Shown here one piece after another: positions 43,917 to 52,326 of a stretch of DNA of 64,000 nt. The stretch covers positions 186,001 to 250,000 of the forward strand of contig CANLOQ010000002.1 of the NCBI GenBank assembly GCA_947492925.1. Direction: 5' to 3'. Both the position numbers and the translations under genes were made by a program. The DNA comes from an uncultured Sulfitobacter sp. (GTDB taxonomy: Bacteria; Pseudomonadota; Alphaproteobacteria; Rhodobacterales; Rhodobacteraceae). The notes below the pieces were generated by a model. It had not been told where the DNA came from. It ran no database searches and saw only the letters and a list, made by a program, of their open reading frames with translations. Position 1 is the stretch's first letter. Each line of letters begins with the position of its first letter.

Positions 43917-46085
43917 TCAGATATTCAGCACAAGTTTGCGGGTTTTTGAACGGGAACAGCAGGGCGTCATCCGGGCATTTGTGGCCTTTTCGGCGTCGGT
44001 TTGCACAAGGTCGCGGTGATCGGGCGTGCCGTCCAGCACGTGGGTCAGACAGGTGCCGCACACGCCAGACTGGCAGGACACGGCAATGTCGATACCGTGT
44101 TCGGTCAGCTTGTCAGCGATGGTTTCGCCCGGTGCTACGTCAAAGGTTTTGCCGGAGGCGCGCGCGATGACGGTAAAGGGCTCTCCGTCTGTGTCGACTT
44201 CGGCCCCGAAGCGTTCAAGGTGGACGCAGTCATTCTGCCAGCCCTGCGCACGGGCGGCATCCAGCACAAAATCCATAAAGCCGTTGGGCCCGCAAACATA
44301 GAGATGTCGGTCAGCCGCCGGGCTGGCCAGCACGTTGCGGATATCAAGCGCCTGTGTGTCCGGTCCGTCATCGACATGGCATTGTACTTTGCGGCCAAAG
44401 CGCTCCATCTCGGGGAGGAAGGCCAGCCGGTCCGCAGAGCGCGCGCAATAATGCATTTCCCAGGAGGCGCCCTCTGCCTCAAGCGCGTAGGCCATCCCGA
44501 GCATGGGGGTCACGCCGATGCCTCCGGCAAAAAGGATCGTATGGGCGGCGGGATGTAGCGGAAAATTGTTGCGCGGGCGGCTGATCTGGATGGTTTTACC
44601 GGCGGCAAAGTCAGCGTGGATTGCGGCGGACCCGCCGCGCGACTGGGGATCAAGCAAGACGCCCAAGCGGTATTTGGTATGATCCGCCGGGTCGCCGGTC
44701 AGGGAATACTGGCGGATCAGGCCGGATTTAATGCGCAGGTCCACATGGGCACCGGCCGTATAGGCAGGCAGGTTATCGCCCGTCAGCTCAAGCGCCAGAA
44801 CATCCCTTGCGGCGGTTTGGGCCTTTGAGATGCGCACATCCAGCCAGGGAGAGGCGGACGGCACCGGGGCGCTTGCCACGGGGGCGGGCGTGTCTTTTGC
44901 CGCGGTGTCGGACAGATGCACGCGCACTGGCAGGGAAGCATAGGCCCGGATTGTTGTGTTCATCGCCACGGTGGGCGGGCCAAGCAATTCAAAGCGTTCC
45001 ACGCGGCGGCGCAATGCCTCGAGCAGCAGGATCATTTCGCGGCGGGCAAGATGCATGCCCATGCACATATGCACGCCGCGCCCGAACCCCATATGGTCAT
45101 GGGTGTCCCGGGTGACATCAAACGCATCCGGGTTGTCGTATTTGCGGGGATCGCGGTTGGCAGAGGCGTAGCAGACGATCACCCGGCTGTCTTTCGGGAT
45201 GATATGGCCTGAAACGGCAATGTCCTCGACCGCGTAGCGGGTGAAGGCGCGGATCGGGGTGGCCAGACGCACGGCTTCTTCCACGGCATTGGGGATCAGC
45301 GATGCATCGGCGCGGATCATGTCCCATTGCGCGGGATCATCGGCCAGAAATTTCACGATCTGGCCAGTGGCAGAAATGGTCGTGTCGAGTGAAGGATTGA
45401 TATAGTCGCGCATCAGCTGGGCGCAGGTTTCATAGGACAGGCCACGCTCTGGTCCGACTTCGAAAATACGTTTGGCCCAGCCGCCGTCGGCCAGTTTTCC
45501 GGGACGCCCGTATTCAAGCAGGAAATCGCGCAAGGTCTTGAGATCTTCGAACGCCTGATCGGTGCGCGCGTTTCGGGTGCCAAAGAGGTTGAACGCAGCG
45601 CTGGCCCATTTCAGCATCTGTGCCGGGCTGACGGCCTGTGGTAGGCCGACCAGTTCAGCCACAATGGTGATCGGCAGATATTGCGCAAAATCCGCGACTG
45701 CGTCGAATTCACCGCGCGCGCACAGGGTGTCGATCAGCCCGTCCGCCGCCGCCTTGATGCGTGGCTCAACCTCTGTTAGTGCGCCGGGCAGCAGCGGGGC
45801 AGAGGTGACGGCACGGGTTTTGTCGTGGATGGGAGGATCGGAATTGAGGGTCGATCCCACAAGAATGTCGTTCACTTTCTGGATCGGGGACACGCCTTTG
45901 GACGACACAAAGCGCAACGGTTGCAAGAGCACCTCGCTGACCTCCTTGTAGCGTGCCACAAGGTAGAGATCGTTCTTGGCCATATAGACGACCGGCCCCA
46001 GTTCGCGCAGGTCTGCGTAGACGGGATAGGGGTCAAGGATCACATCATCGGCGTAGAAGTCGATGTTCGAGACGGGGATTGTCAT
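43917..46085 (-). CDS. Self-sufficient cytochrome P450 fused to a PDR-type reductase
   Basis: A 722-residue fusion. Residues 1-395 are a P450 with the heme loop FGRGVHMCMGMH (Cys341) and an I-helix PSLDTT at 231-236, in which the usual Ala-Gly is replaced by Pro-Ser. Residues 410-722 are a phthalate dioxygenase reductase-like module: RQYSLTG for flavin, LFAGGIGVTPM for NAD(P)H, and a C-terminal [2Fe-2S] domain with Cys671, Cys676, Cys679 and Cys709. This is the class VII (CYP116B-like) layout that needs no separate redox partners. It is coupled by ATGA to an SDR and is opposite a LysR regulator. The substrate is unknown. Confidence 0.92.
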   Translation of the reverse strand: MTIPVSNIDFYADDVILDPYPVYADLRELGPVVYMAKNDLYLVARYKEVSEVLLQPLRFVSSKGVSPIQKVNDILVGSTLNSDPPIHDKTRAVTSAPLLPGALTEVEPRIKAAADGLIDTLCARGEFDAVADFAQYLPITIVAELVGLPQAVSPAQMLKWASAAFNLFGTRNARTDQAFEDLKTLRDFLLEYGRPGKLADGGWAKRIFEVGPERGLSYETCAQLMRDYINPSLDTTISATGQIVKFLADDPAQWDMIRADASLIPNAVEEAVRLATPIRAFTRYAVEDIAVSGHIIPKDSRVIVCYASANRDPRKYDNPDAFDVTRDTHDHMGFGRGVHMCMGMHLARREMILLLEALRRRVERFELLGPPTVAMNTTIRAYASLPVRVHLSDTAAKDTPAPVASAPVPSASPWLDVRISKAQTAARDVLALELTGDNLPAYTAGAHVDLRIKSGLIRQYSLTGDPADHTKYRLGVLLDPQSRGGSAAIHADFAAGKTIQISRPRNNFPLHPAAHTILFAGGIGVTPMLGMAYALEAEGASWEMHYCARSADRLAFLPEMERFGRKVQCHVDDGPDTQALDIRNVLASPAADRHLYVCGPNGFMDFVLDAARAQGWQNDCVHLERFGAEVDTDGEPFTVIARASGKTFDVAPGETIADKLTEHGIDIAVSCQSGVCGTCLTHVLDGTPDHRDLVQTDAEKATNARMTPCCSRSKTRKLVLNI

Positions 46086-46891
46086 GCGGCGGTCCCGTCC
46101 TGCGGCAGGCGCATTGCGTCAAGACCCAGCATATCGGTAGCGTTGAACGCCCCCATGCCGCCGTCAATCGCGATGTCCGCCCCCTTGAGCCAGTTGCAGG
46201 CGGGTGACATCACAAAGGCCGCGATGTCAGCGATTTCCTGTGGCGAGCCGGGTCGTCCGGCGCGTTCGACGTTGCGCGCCATCTGTGCGCCAAAGGCCCG
46301 TTTGAAATCATCGAGAATGCCCGTCGACACCCCGCCGGGGCTGAGGGAATTGACGCGGATGCCGCGCGCGATCATCGGTTCGGTCATGGCGAGGGTCCAC
46401 AGGATCATGGCTTCTTTGCTGAGGTTGTAGCAGCGCGTCGCGTCAATGGCTTCCGCGCGCACAAAGTGTTCGACCTGATCGGCGTGGCGCAGGGCCGCGA
46501 GGCGCTTGTTTTGGTCGATGTTATCGCGCCAGCCGTGACCGGCGCGCGACGCCATGTTCAGGATTGACCCGCCGTCTTTGAGATGTGGCAGCATCGCTTG
46601 GGTAAAGGTGCGGGTGCCCAGAAAGTTAACCTGCAGGATCGCGGCCTGTGTGCCGGTGCGCGGGGGCAGGCCCGCGTTGTTGCACAGCCCGTCGATGGCG
46701 CAGGGCATTTGGGCGACGGCGGCGGTAATCGCTGTGTCGTCGCCCAGATCAAGGGGGATGAAATGGTCAATGTTTTCAGACGTCTCGTGCCGGTCAAGGC
46801 CGATGACCCTATGCCCTTGGGAGGTCAGGGTTGCGGCAAGTCTTGCGCCGATACCGCTTGCCACGCCTGTGATTGCATATGTTCGCGACAT
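46082..46891 (-). CDS. SDR oxidoreductase of the 3-alpha-HSD / coniferyl-alcohol dehydrogenase type
   Basis: A 269-residue SDR. The cofactor motif TGVASGIGARLA is at residues 8-19, and GLCNNAGLPP follows. The active site is Ser in NMASRAGHG and CYNLSKEA (Tyr-x-x-x-Lys). The extra loop between Ser and Tyr and the RVNSLSPGGVSTGIL segment place it with 3-alpha-hydroxysteroid or coniferyl-alcohol dehydrogenases. It is the first gene of a two-gene unit with the P450 fusion, overlapping it as ATGA, so the pair probably acts in one oxidative pathway. Confidence 0.86.
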   Translation of the reverse strand: MSRTYAITGVASGIGARLAATLTSQGHRVIGLDRHETSENIDHFIPLDLGDDTAITAAVAQMPCAIDGLCNNAGLPPRTGTQAAILQVNFLGTRTFTQAMLPHLKDGGSILNMASRAGHGWRDNIDQNKRLAALRHADQVEHFVRAEAIDATRCYNLSKEAMILWTLAMTEPMIARGIRVNSLSPGGVSTGILDDFKRAFGAQMARNVERAGRPGSPQEIADIAAFVMSPACNWLKGADIAIDGGMGAFNATDMLGLDAMRLPQDGTAA

Positions 46892-46968
46892 GTCCGGCCC
46901 CCGCTTTGGTGTTGGCGCAGTCTAGGACGATTGACTTGATCACCGCCAGTGCCGAAAAAGAAGCAGAT

Positions 46969-46983
46969 ATAACCACAGGTAAT
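46969..46983. promoter_or_regulatory. Putative LysR-family operator
   Basis: ATAACC-ACA-GGTAAT is an inverted repeat with 5 of 6 matching base pairs and ends just before the LysR start. It lies in the 95-base gap between the LysR gene and the SDR-P450 unit. LysR regulators usually bind such imperfect palindromes in divergent regions. Confidence 0.4.
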
Positions 46984-46986
46984 CAC

Positions 46987-47907
46987 GTGAAAGTCCAACA
47001 CATTCAACCCCTCGTGGCGATTGCCGATGCCGGGAGCCTGAGGGGTGCCGCGCAGGCGCTTGGCAAATCGCAGCCCGCCCTGACAAAAGCGTTGCGTCAG
47101 GCGGAGGAGGATCTGGGGGTGTCGGTGTTTCACAGGTCCGCGCGCGGTGTGGTGCCGACCGAATTGGGCGAACGGGTTCTGATCCGTGCCCGTGCGATTT
47201 CAGCAGAAATCGGGCGGTTGGACGATGAAGTGGCGCAATTGCGCGGCGCGCAGGTGGGGTCAATCCATGTCTGTGTGTCGCCGCTGGCCGCTGTCAGGAT
47301 CATGCCGCAGGCGCTGGCGCGGTTCCACGCGAAGTTTCCCCGGATTGAGGTACATCTGACCAGTGGTCTGTTCCCGAATGCGCTAAGGCCGCTGCGCGAT
47401 GGCCGGACGGACCTTGTGATCGGGCCGACCCCGCCCGCGGCGATGACCCGTGACATCAGCGTGATACCGCTTTTGCAGACGCCGATTGTTCTGGTCACCT
47501 CTGACAAATCGCCGTACCGGCGGGCTGAAACGCTGTCAGAGCTGACCGATGCGCCGTGGATCATGATCGGCGCGCCCGGCGGGCCGGGGGATGTGTTTCG
47601 CGCGGCCTTTGTTGCGCAGGGGCTGGTGCCGCCGCGGGTGACGACCACATCGGAATCCTATTTCGGTGCGATGTCACTGGTTGAGGAACTGGGCGCTGTG
47701 TGCGCCTTCCCGCTGCGGCTGCTGGGGGAGATGCGGCGGGGCTGGCACATTGACCAGATCAGGATCGCGGAAAGACTGGCACCACTTGAGATTTCCCTGA
47801 TGTCGCGGGCGGGCCATCCGCTGACGCCGATGGCAGAGGAGCTTGTCACGGCGGTGCGCAAGCGGGTGACCGCGCTGAACGCGCTGGACGCAGAACACGG
47901 CGGGTAA
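46987..47907 (+). CDS. LysR-family transcriptional regulator
   Basis: A 306-residue regulator. The helix-turn-helix is at residues 3-62 (LVAIADAGSLRGAAQALGKSQ, in part, then LFHRS-like VFHRSARG). A type 2 periplasmic-binding-like sensor domain follows from about residue 90 (VCVSPLAAVRIMPQAL). A GTG at 46987 is the likely start, since it fits the family N-terminus. It is divergent from the SDR-P450 unit with 95 bases between, so it probably controls that unit. The inducer is not known. Confidence 0.92.
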   Translation: MKVQHIQPLVAIADAGSLRGAAQALGKSQPALTKALRQAEEDLGVSVFHRSARGVVPTELGERVLIRARAISAEIGRLDDEVAQLRGAQVGSIHVCVSPLAAVRIMPQALARFHAKFPRIEVHLTSGLFPNALRPLRDGRTDLVIGPTPPAAMTRDISVIPLLQTPIVLVTSDKSPYRRAETLSELTDAPWIMIGAPGGPGDVFRAAFVAQGLVPPRVTTTSESYFGAMSLVEELGAVCAFPLRLLGEMRRGWHIDQIRIAERLAPLEISLMSRAGHPLTPMAEELVTAVRKRVTALNALDAEHGG

Positions 47908-47929
47908 GGGGCGGCTGTTTTCGGGATGT

Positions 47930-47957
47930 AAAAAAGCCCCGGCAAAACTGCCGGGGC
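47930..47957 (-). terminator. Intrinsic terminator of glyA
   Basis: On the minus strand a 9-base-pair stem GCCCCGGCA/TGCCGGGGC (47936-47957) is followed by a run of T residues (complement of 47930-47935). It lies 26 bases after the glyA stop and 23 bases after the convergent LysR stop. Confidence 0.9.
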
Positions 47958-47982
47958 CTGTTGATCGTGTATCTGGCGATGA

Positions 47983-49275
47983 TCAGAGGTTGGGGTACAT
48001 CGGGAATTTGGCGCAGAGGGCTTCGACCTCGGCTTTTACCTTGGCCTCGACCTCTGCGTTGCCGTCCTCGCCGTTGGCTGCCAGCCCGTCGACCACTTCG
48101 ATGATCCAGTCCGCGATCTGGCGGAACTCCGCCTCGCCAAAGCCGCGCGTGGTTCCGGCGGGGGAGCCCAGACGGATGCCGGAGGTTACCATTGGCTTTT
48201 CCGGGTCAAACGGCACGCCGTTCTTGTTGCAGGTGATATGCGCGCGGCCCAGTGCCTTTTCGGTGGCGTTGCCCTTGACGTTCTTGGGGCGCAGATCGAC
48301 CAGCACCACGTGGGTGTCGGTGCCGTGGGTCACGGTGTCCAGACCGCCCTTGATCAGCTGATCTGACAGCGCCTGCGCGTTGGTGATGACCTGCTGGATG
48401 TATTCCTTGAAATCAGGGCGTAGTGCTTCGCCAAAGGCGACGGCCTTGGCCGCGATCACGTGCATCAGGGGGCCGCCCTGGATGCCGGGGAAGATGGCGG
48501 AGTTGAACTTTTTCGCCAGCGCCTCATCGTTGGTCAGGATCATGCCACCGCGCGGGCCGCGCAGGGTTTTGTGGGTTGTTGTTGTGGCCACATGCGCATG
48601 GGGGAAGGGCGAGGGGTGTTCGCCCGCCGCGACCAGACCCGCGAAATGGGCCATGTCCACATGCAGGTAGGCGCCTACAGAATCGGCAATCTCGCGCATT
48701 TTGGCGAAATCAATCTGGCGCGGGATGGCGGAGCCACCAGCGATGATCAGTTTGGGCTGATGTTCGGTCGCGAGGGCCTGCACTTGGTCATAGTCCAGCA
48801 GGTTGTCTTCCTTGCGCACACCGTACTGGATGGCGTTGAACCATTTGCCCGACTGGTTGGGCTTGGCCCCGTGGGTCAGGTGGCCGCCTGCATCAAGGCT
48901 CATGCCGAGGATCGTGTCACCCGGTTGCAGCAGGGCCTGAAACACGCCCTGATTGGCCTGTGAGCCGGAGTTGGGCTGTACGTTGGCGAAAGACACACCG
49001 AACAGTTTGCAGGCCCGGTCGATCGCGAGGTCTTCGGCCACATCGACCCATTCGCAGCCGCCGTAGTAGCGGCGCCCGGAATAGCCTTCGGCGTATTTGT
49101 TGGTCATCACTGACCCCTGCGCTTCCATGACGGCGGCAGAAACGATGTTTTCCGACGCAATCAGCTCAATCTCGGTGCGCTGGCGGCCCAGTTCGCCGGT
49201 GATGGCGGCCTGAATGTCCGGATCGCTGTCGGCGAGGGTTGCGGTGAAGAAGTCTCTCATTGGCAGGTCTTTCAT
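47983..49275 (-). CDS. glyA: Serine hydroxymethyltransferase
   Basis: A 430-residue PLP enzyme that interconverts serine and glycine and charges tetrahydrofolate with one-carbon units. It contains [11 protein letters not shown], the PLP-lysine block [16 protein letters not shown] (near [13 protein letters not shown]) and [12 protein letters not shown]-type [12 protein letters not shown]. The start at 49275 is chosen because AAAGGA lies 8 bases ahead; a codon 9 bases earlier is possible but abuts that site. It is divergent from nadK. Confidence 0.97.
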   Translation of the reverse strand: MKDLPMRDFFTATLADSDPDIQAAITGELGRQRTEIELIASENIVSAAVMEAQGSVMTNKYAEGYSGRRYYGGCEWVDVAEDLAIDRACKLFGVSFANVQPNSGSQANQGVFQALLQPGDTILGMSLDAGGHLTHGAKPNQSGKWFNAIQYGVRKEDNLLDYDQVQALATEHQPKLIIAGGSAIPRQIDFAKMREIADSVGAYLHVDMAHFAGLVAAGEHPSPFPHAHVATTTTHKTLRGPRGGMILTNDEALAKKFNSAIFPGIQGGPLMHVIAAKAVAFGEALRPDFKEYIQQVITNAQALSDQLIKGGLDTVTHGTDTHVVLVDLRPKNVKGNATEKALGRAHITCNKNGVPFDPEKPMVTSGIRLGSPAGTTRGFGEAEFRQIADWIIEVVDGLAANGEDGNAEVEAKVKAEVEALCAKFPMYPNL

Positions 49276-49447
49276 GGCGAGCATCCTTTCAGGGGGTGGG
49301 TTTGGCGCGTTTCGTATAGGAAACTCTGCCCTTCGGAAAGCGGCGAAAGCGACGCAGAGGCAGGAATCTGCGGCAGTGCTGGTCAGGGGGGGAATAATAT
49401 GGTTGGTTTGGAACAGCTTGCGGCGGATCGGAAACATTGGGAACCAT

Positions 49448-50203
49448 ATGAAAATCGCGTTTGAGGCCAGCCGCGCGCCCGTGGCGCAGACCGCCCATGC
49501 AGAATTGGTGGACCGTTACGGCGATGTGCCGATGGATAGGGCGGAAGTGATCGTGGCGCTGGGCGGGGATGGCTTTATGCTGGAGACCCTGCACAAGACG
49601 CAAGGGTTGGAAGCGGCGGTCTATGGGATGAACCGGGGCACCATCGGGTTCTTGATGAACGCCTACAGCGCCGATGCGCTGATTGAGCGGCTTGAGGAAT
49701 CCGAGCGTGAGGTGATCAATCCGCTGGTGATGACCGCGACGCATTCGGATGGCAGCACATCGCAGGCATTGGCGATCAACGAGGTGTCCTTGCTGCGGGC
49801 GGGTCCGCAGGCGGCGAAGTTGCAGATCAGCGTGGACGGGCGTGTGCGGATGCACGAGCTGGTGTGCGACGGGGCGCTGGTGGCGACGCCTGCGGGATCG
49901 ACGGCCTATAATTATTCGGCGCACGGTCCGATCCTGCCCATCGGGGCGGATGTGCTGGCGTTGACGGCGATGAGCGCGTTCCGGCCAAGGCGCTGGCGCG
50001 GGGCGTTGTTGCCCAAGATGGCGACGGTGCGTTTTGATGTGCTGGAGCCGGAAAAGCGGCCCGTGATGGCGGATGCGGATGGCAACAGCTACCGCGATGT
50101 TGTCACGGTCGAGATCAAGTCCGAGCCGTCGGTGGCGCACGCGATCCTGTTTGATCCGGGGCACGGGCTGGAGGAACGGCTGATTTCAGAGCAGTTCACG
50201 TAG
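49448..50203 (+). CDS. nadK: NAD kinase
   Basis: A 251-residue ATP-NAD kinase that makes NADP. It contains [15 protein letters not shown] (the GGDG motif) near residues 35-49, [13 protein letters not shown], and [19 protein letters not shown], all diagnostic. The ATG at 49448 fits the short alphaproteobacterial form; the in-frame extension on the left runs through glyA. The stop TAG is the head of a REP-like element that continues to 50321. Confidence 0.95.
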   Translation: MKIAFEASRAPVAQTAHAELVDRYGDVPMDRAEVIVALGGDGFMLETLHKTQGLEAAVYGMNRGTIGFLMNAYSADALIERLEESEREVINPLVMTATHSDGSTSQALAINEVSLLRAGPQAAKLQISVDGRVRMHELVCDGALVATPAGSTAYNYSAHGPILPIGADVLALTAMSAFRPRRWRGALLPKMATVRFDVLEPEKRPVMADADGNSYRDVVTVEIKSEPSVAHAILFDPGHGLEERLISEQFT

Positions 50204-50321
50204 GGCGCGCATTTATCGCGCACTTTTGTCAGGCAGACACAGCGCAGTGATTGGGCAAGCAAGCCGCAGTTGATCTGTGCCTTGGCGTGCCGTTACGGTG
50301 CGCGATAAATGCCTAACCTAC
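50200..50321. repeat. REPIN-like inverted pair of REP elements
   Basis: Two REP-like copies face each other over 122 bases. The inner arms, GCATTTATCGCGCAC at 50209-50223 and its exact complement at 50298-50312, pair over 15 bases. The outer GTAGG heads at 50200-50204 and 50317-50321 also pair, with 4 mismatched bases between. The loop holds a nested CACAG/CTGTG pair. A third copy lies at 6896-6920. The TAG in each head is the stop codon of the flanking gene (nadK and the Sco gene). Confidence 0.8.
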
Positions 50322-50875
50322 GGATTTGAAAGATATTTTAGTGCCACATTGGTGGCCGTTGCGGCATCCATGACGGGAGGGATCAGGGTCAGCACCTCGC
50401 CGGATGCATCCATCAGATAGATCAGGGAGCCGTGGGTATAGACGGGGCCATAGTCGGGGTCTTCGTAGGCCACCGCATGATCGACAGAAAACGCCTTGTA
50501 GGCGGTATCAAGCGCGGCGGCATCCCCGGTCAGCCCCAAAAAGTCGGGGTGAAAATATGTGAGCGGTTCGGCCATGTTCTCGGCCGTATCCCGAGCGGGA
50601 TCGACGGTGATCATCACCGGGCGCACCGCGATGTCGGCCTTTGCCAACTGTGCGGTCAGATCCCCCATCAGCGGCAGGGCAGCGGTGCAGATGCCCGGGC
50701 AGTTGGCGTAGCCGAAAAACAGCAGTTGCGGCAATCCATCGGGATCGGCCTGCGTGCGCGCCTTGCCGGTGTGATCGGTCAGCGCGTAGGGGCCGCCCAC
50801 TGCGAAGGGCAGCGGGCTTTGGGCATGGGCCATGCCCGCGCTGGCAAGGATTGCCGCAAGGATCAGGCGCTTCAT
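50318..50875 (-). CDS. Sco1/SenC-family periplasmic copper or redox protein
   Basis: A 185-residue exported protein with a signal peptide ending MAHAQ. The Sco motif CPGIC gives Cys59 and Cys63, and His148 in VYTHGSL is the third copper ligand. Sco proteins help assemble the CuA site of cytochrome oxidase or reduce thiols in the periplasm. It is the last gene of a coupled three-gene operon, with ATGA overlap to the preceding gene. Its stop TAG lies inside the REP head at 50318-50320. Confidence 0.92.
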   Translation of the reverse strand: MKRLILAAILASAGMAHAQSPLPFAVGGPYALTDHTGKARTQADPDGLPQLLFFGYANCPGICTAALPLMGDLTAQLAKADIAVRPVMITVDPARDTAENMAEPLTYFHPDFLGLTGDAAALDTAYKAFSVDHAVAYEDPDYGPVYTHGSLIYLMDASGEVLTLIPPVMDAATATNVALKYLSNP

Positions 50876-51435
50876 TCGAAGAGGTACTCTTTGAATTCCT
50901 TGTCTGTCTCCAGACCCAGACCCAGATAGCCGTCCTTTTCAATCTCGGCCAGAATGCGGGGATCACGGCGGAACCACGGGCCTTTGCCCTTGGCGTCGGG
51001 GTTTTCGGCGGCCCAGACCTTGGTGAATTCACTGGCCTTGGCCCAATCGCCGTCGCCCGCTTTGATCCGCTGGACCAGATAGATGTTGCGCACGGGGAAA
51101 TCCTCGTCCTCGATCAGCATGCCGTCGACGGTCACGTCCTGATTGCAGTAGGGCAGCAGGTCGACCACGGCACCGGTAAAGGCGGGCTGGTTGTTCTTGG
51201 TGGCCATTGTCAGCACGCCGTCGGCGGCACGCAAGAGGCCCAGCTGGCGGTCGCCATCGCCGCAGTTTGCGGGGCAATCGCCGGTCAGTTCGCACATGAC
51301 ATCGACGACCTTGGCCTCAAACAATGCGGGCACTTCGGCGTAGAGGTTCCACGAGCGGGCTTCGGAGTTTTCGGAGAAATCCTGTGCGGCCAGAGGTGCT
51401 GCGATCAGGGCGAAGGCGGTGGCAAAGCGGATCAT
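50872..51435 (-). CDS. Exported four-cysteine protein of unknown function
   Basis: A 187-residue protein with a signal peptide (residues 1-18). The mature part carries Cys48, Cys54 and Cys58 in a CELTGDCPANCGDGDR block and Cys97 in LLPYCNQD, which could bind a metal or form disulfides. The rest is beta-like with DFPVRNIYLVQRI. I do not recognise the family. It is the middle gene of an operon joined by ATGA overlaps to a Cys/His protein upstream and Sco downstream, so a periplasmic redox or copper role is likely. Confidence 0.7.
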   Translation of the reverse strand: MIRFATAFALIAAPLAAQDFSENSEARSWNLYAEVPALFEAKVVDVMCELTGDCPANCGDGDRQLGLLRAADGVLTMATKNNQPAFTGAVVDLLPYCNQDVTVDGMLIEDEDFPVRNIYLVQRIKAGDGDWAKASEFTKVWAAENPDAKGKGPWFRRDPRILAEIEKDGYLGLGLETDKEFKEYLFE

Positions 51436-51878
51436 TCTTTCGGCTCCGGTATCGCGAAGGAGGGGACAACATCGTAGTCTTCGTGGGTGCGGTTCACGAT
51501 GCCCATATCTTCGACCACTTTTTCGACGATGATGTAATTGATGCCGTCGCGTTCATAGGCCATGCCGTCAGCGGTGACGGTGTGGGACGCGAGCGTCAGC
51601 GCGGTGTCGCCGCCGGTGGCGTTGTCCTGTGCGCCCAGTTTCAGGATTGTGTAGACGGTGCCGTCCTCGGCCAGCAGTCCGATGGGAATGCCGGAGGCAG
51701 AGCACCACAGCGCGCAGGTGTGATGCGCAGAGCCCACCACGCTGTCGGGGCCACCCATGACGCCGGAATAGTAGCACCAAGTGTCGATGATCTCTCCGGT
51801 GACGGTGATGCGTTCGCCTTCGGCGGCGAGTGCAGGGGCCGCCAGAAAGGCCAGCAGGCCAGCGAAATATCCGCGCAT
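51432..51878 (-). CDS. Exported Cys/His-rich protein of unknown function
   Basis: A 148-residue protein with a signal peptide ending ALAAE. Cys35 lies in IDTWCYYSG. A HHTCALWC block provides His52, His53, Cys55 and Cys59, a likely metal or heme-type site. The later part, KVVEDMGIVNRTHEDYD, is acidic. The beta-rich layout suggests an OB-like fold. It is the first gene of the three-gene operon with the four-cysteine protein and Sco. It starts 195 bases from csbD, divergently. No known function is assigned. Confidence 0.7.
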   Translation of the reverse strand: MRGYFAGLLAFLAAPALAAEGERITVTGEIIDTWCYYSGVMGGPDSVVGSAHHTCALWCSASGIPIGLLAEDGTVYTILKLGAQDNATGGDTALTLASHTVTADGMAYERDGINYIIVEKVVEDMGIVNRTHEDYDVVPSFAIPEPKE

Positions 51879-52073
51879 GAATTATCCTTTCAAGTCAATG
51901 TCTCAGCCTAGACCGCAAAATCGGGTTTCGGCAAATCACTTTTTTCCGGCAGAGGAATATGCTGTTTCTCGCTTATTTGTGGAACTTTTGAGCGGCACTG
52001 GCGGTTAAGTGAATAGGAAAGGCGGCGGCATGATGCTGATCTGCCAAGGGACTTAAACTCAAAGGAGTTCATA

Positions 52074-52271
52074 ATGAATTGGGACAAAATCGAAGGCAAT
52101 TGGAAACAGATGACCGGCGAAGTGAAAGCACACTGGGGCAAGCTGACCGACGATGAAGTGCAGCAGGCCGAAGGCAACCGCGAAAAGCTGGTTGGTCAAA
52201 TTCAGGAAAAATATGGCGTAGCCAAGGATGAAGCAGAGCGTCAGGTCGACGAATTCGTCGCCAAACACTGA
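52074..52271 (+). CDS. CsbD-family stress protein
   Basis: A 65-residue CsbD-like protein with the family start MNWDKIEGNWKQMTGEVK and the repeated KYG-type helix (QEKYGVAKDEAERQVDEF, in part). CsbD proteins are abundant general stress proteins with no known activity. AAGGAG lies just before the ATG. The gene stands alone with a UUCG-loop terminator, so its promoter is in the 195-base divergent region. Confidence 0.9.
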   Translation: MNWDKIEGNWKQMTGEVKAHWGKLTDDEVQQAEGNREKLVGQIQEKYGVAKDEAERQVDEFVAKH

Positions 52272-52294
52272 CATTGCTTCGTGTCGAGAAAGCG

Positions 52295-52319
52295 GGCGGT
52301 CCTTCGGGGCCGCCTTTTT
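52295..52319 (+). terminator. UUCG-loop terminator of csbD
   Basis: A GGCGGTCC/GGGCCGCC stem (one T-G pair) around TTCG at 52295-52314, followed by five T. It lies 23 bases after the csbD stop and before the convergent cyclase gene. Confidence 0.88.
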
Positions 52320-52326
52320 CTTGGGG

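Noticed and set aside
49214-49447. An extended N-terminus for NAD kinase reaching left into glyA
   Set aside because: The extra 78 residues are antisense to glyA and its promoter region, and the conserved protein starts at 49448.
51981-52006. GGAAC-N17-GGTT upstream of csbD, resembling an EcfG general-stress promoter
   Set aside because: The -10 part is weak and many Rhodobacterales lack the EcfG system, so it is not called as a promoter.
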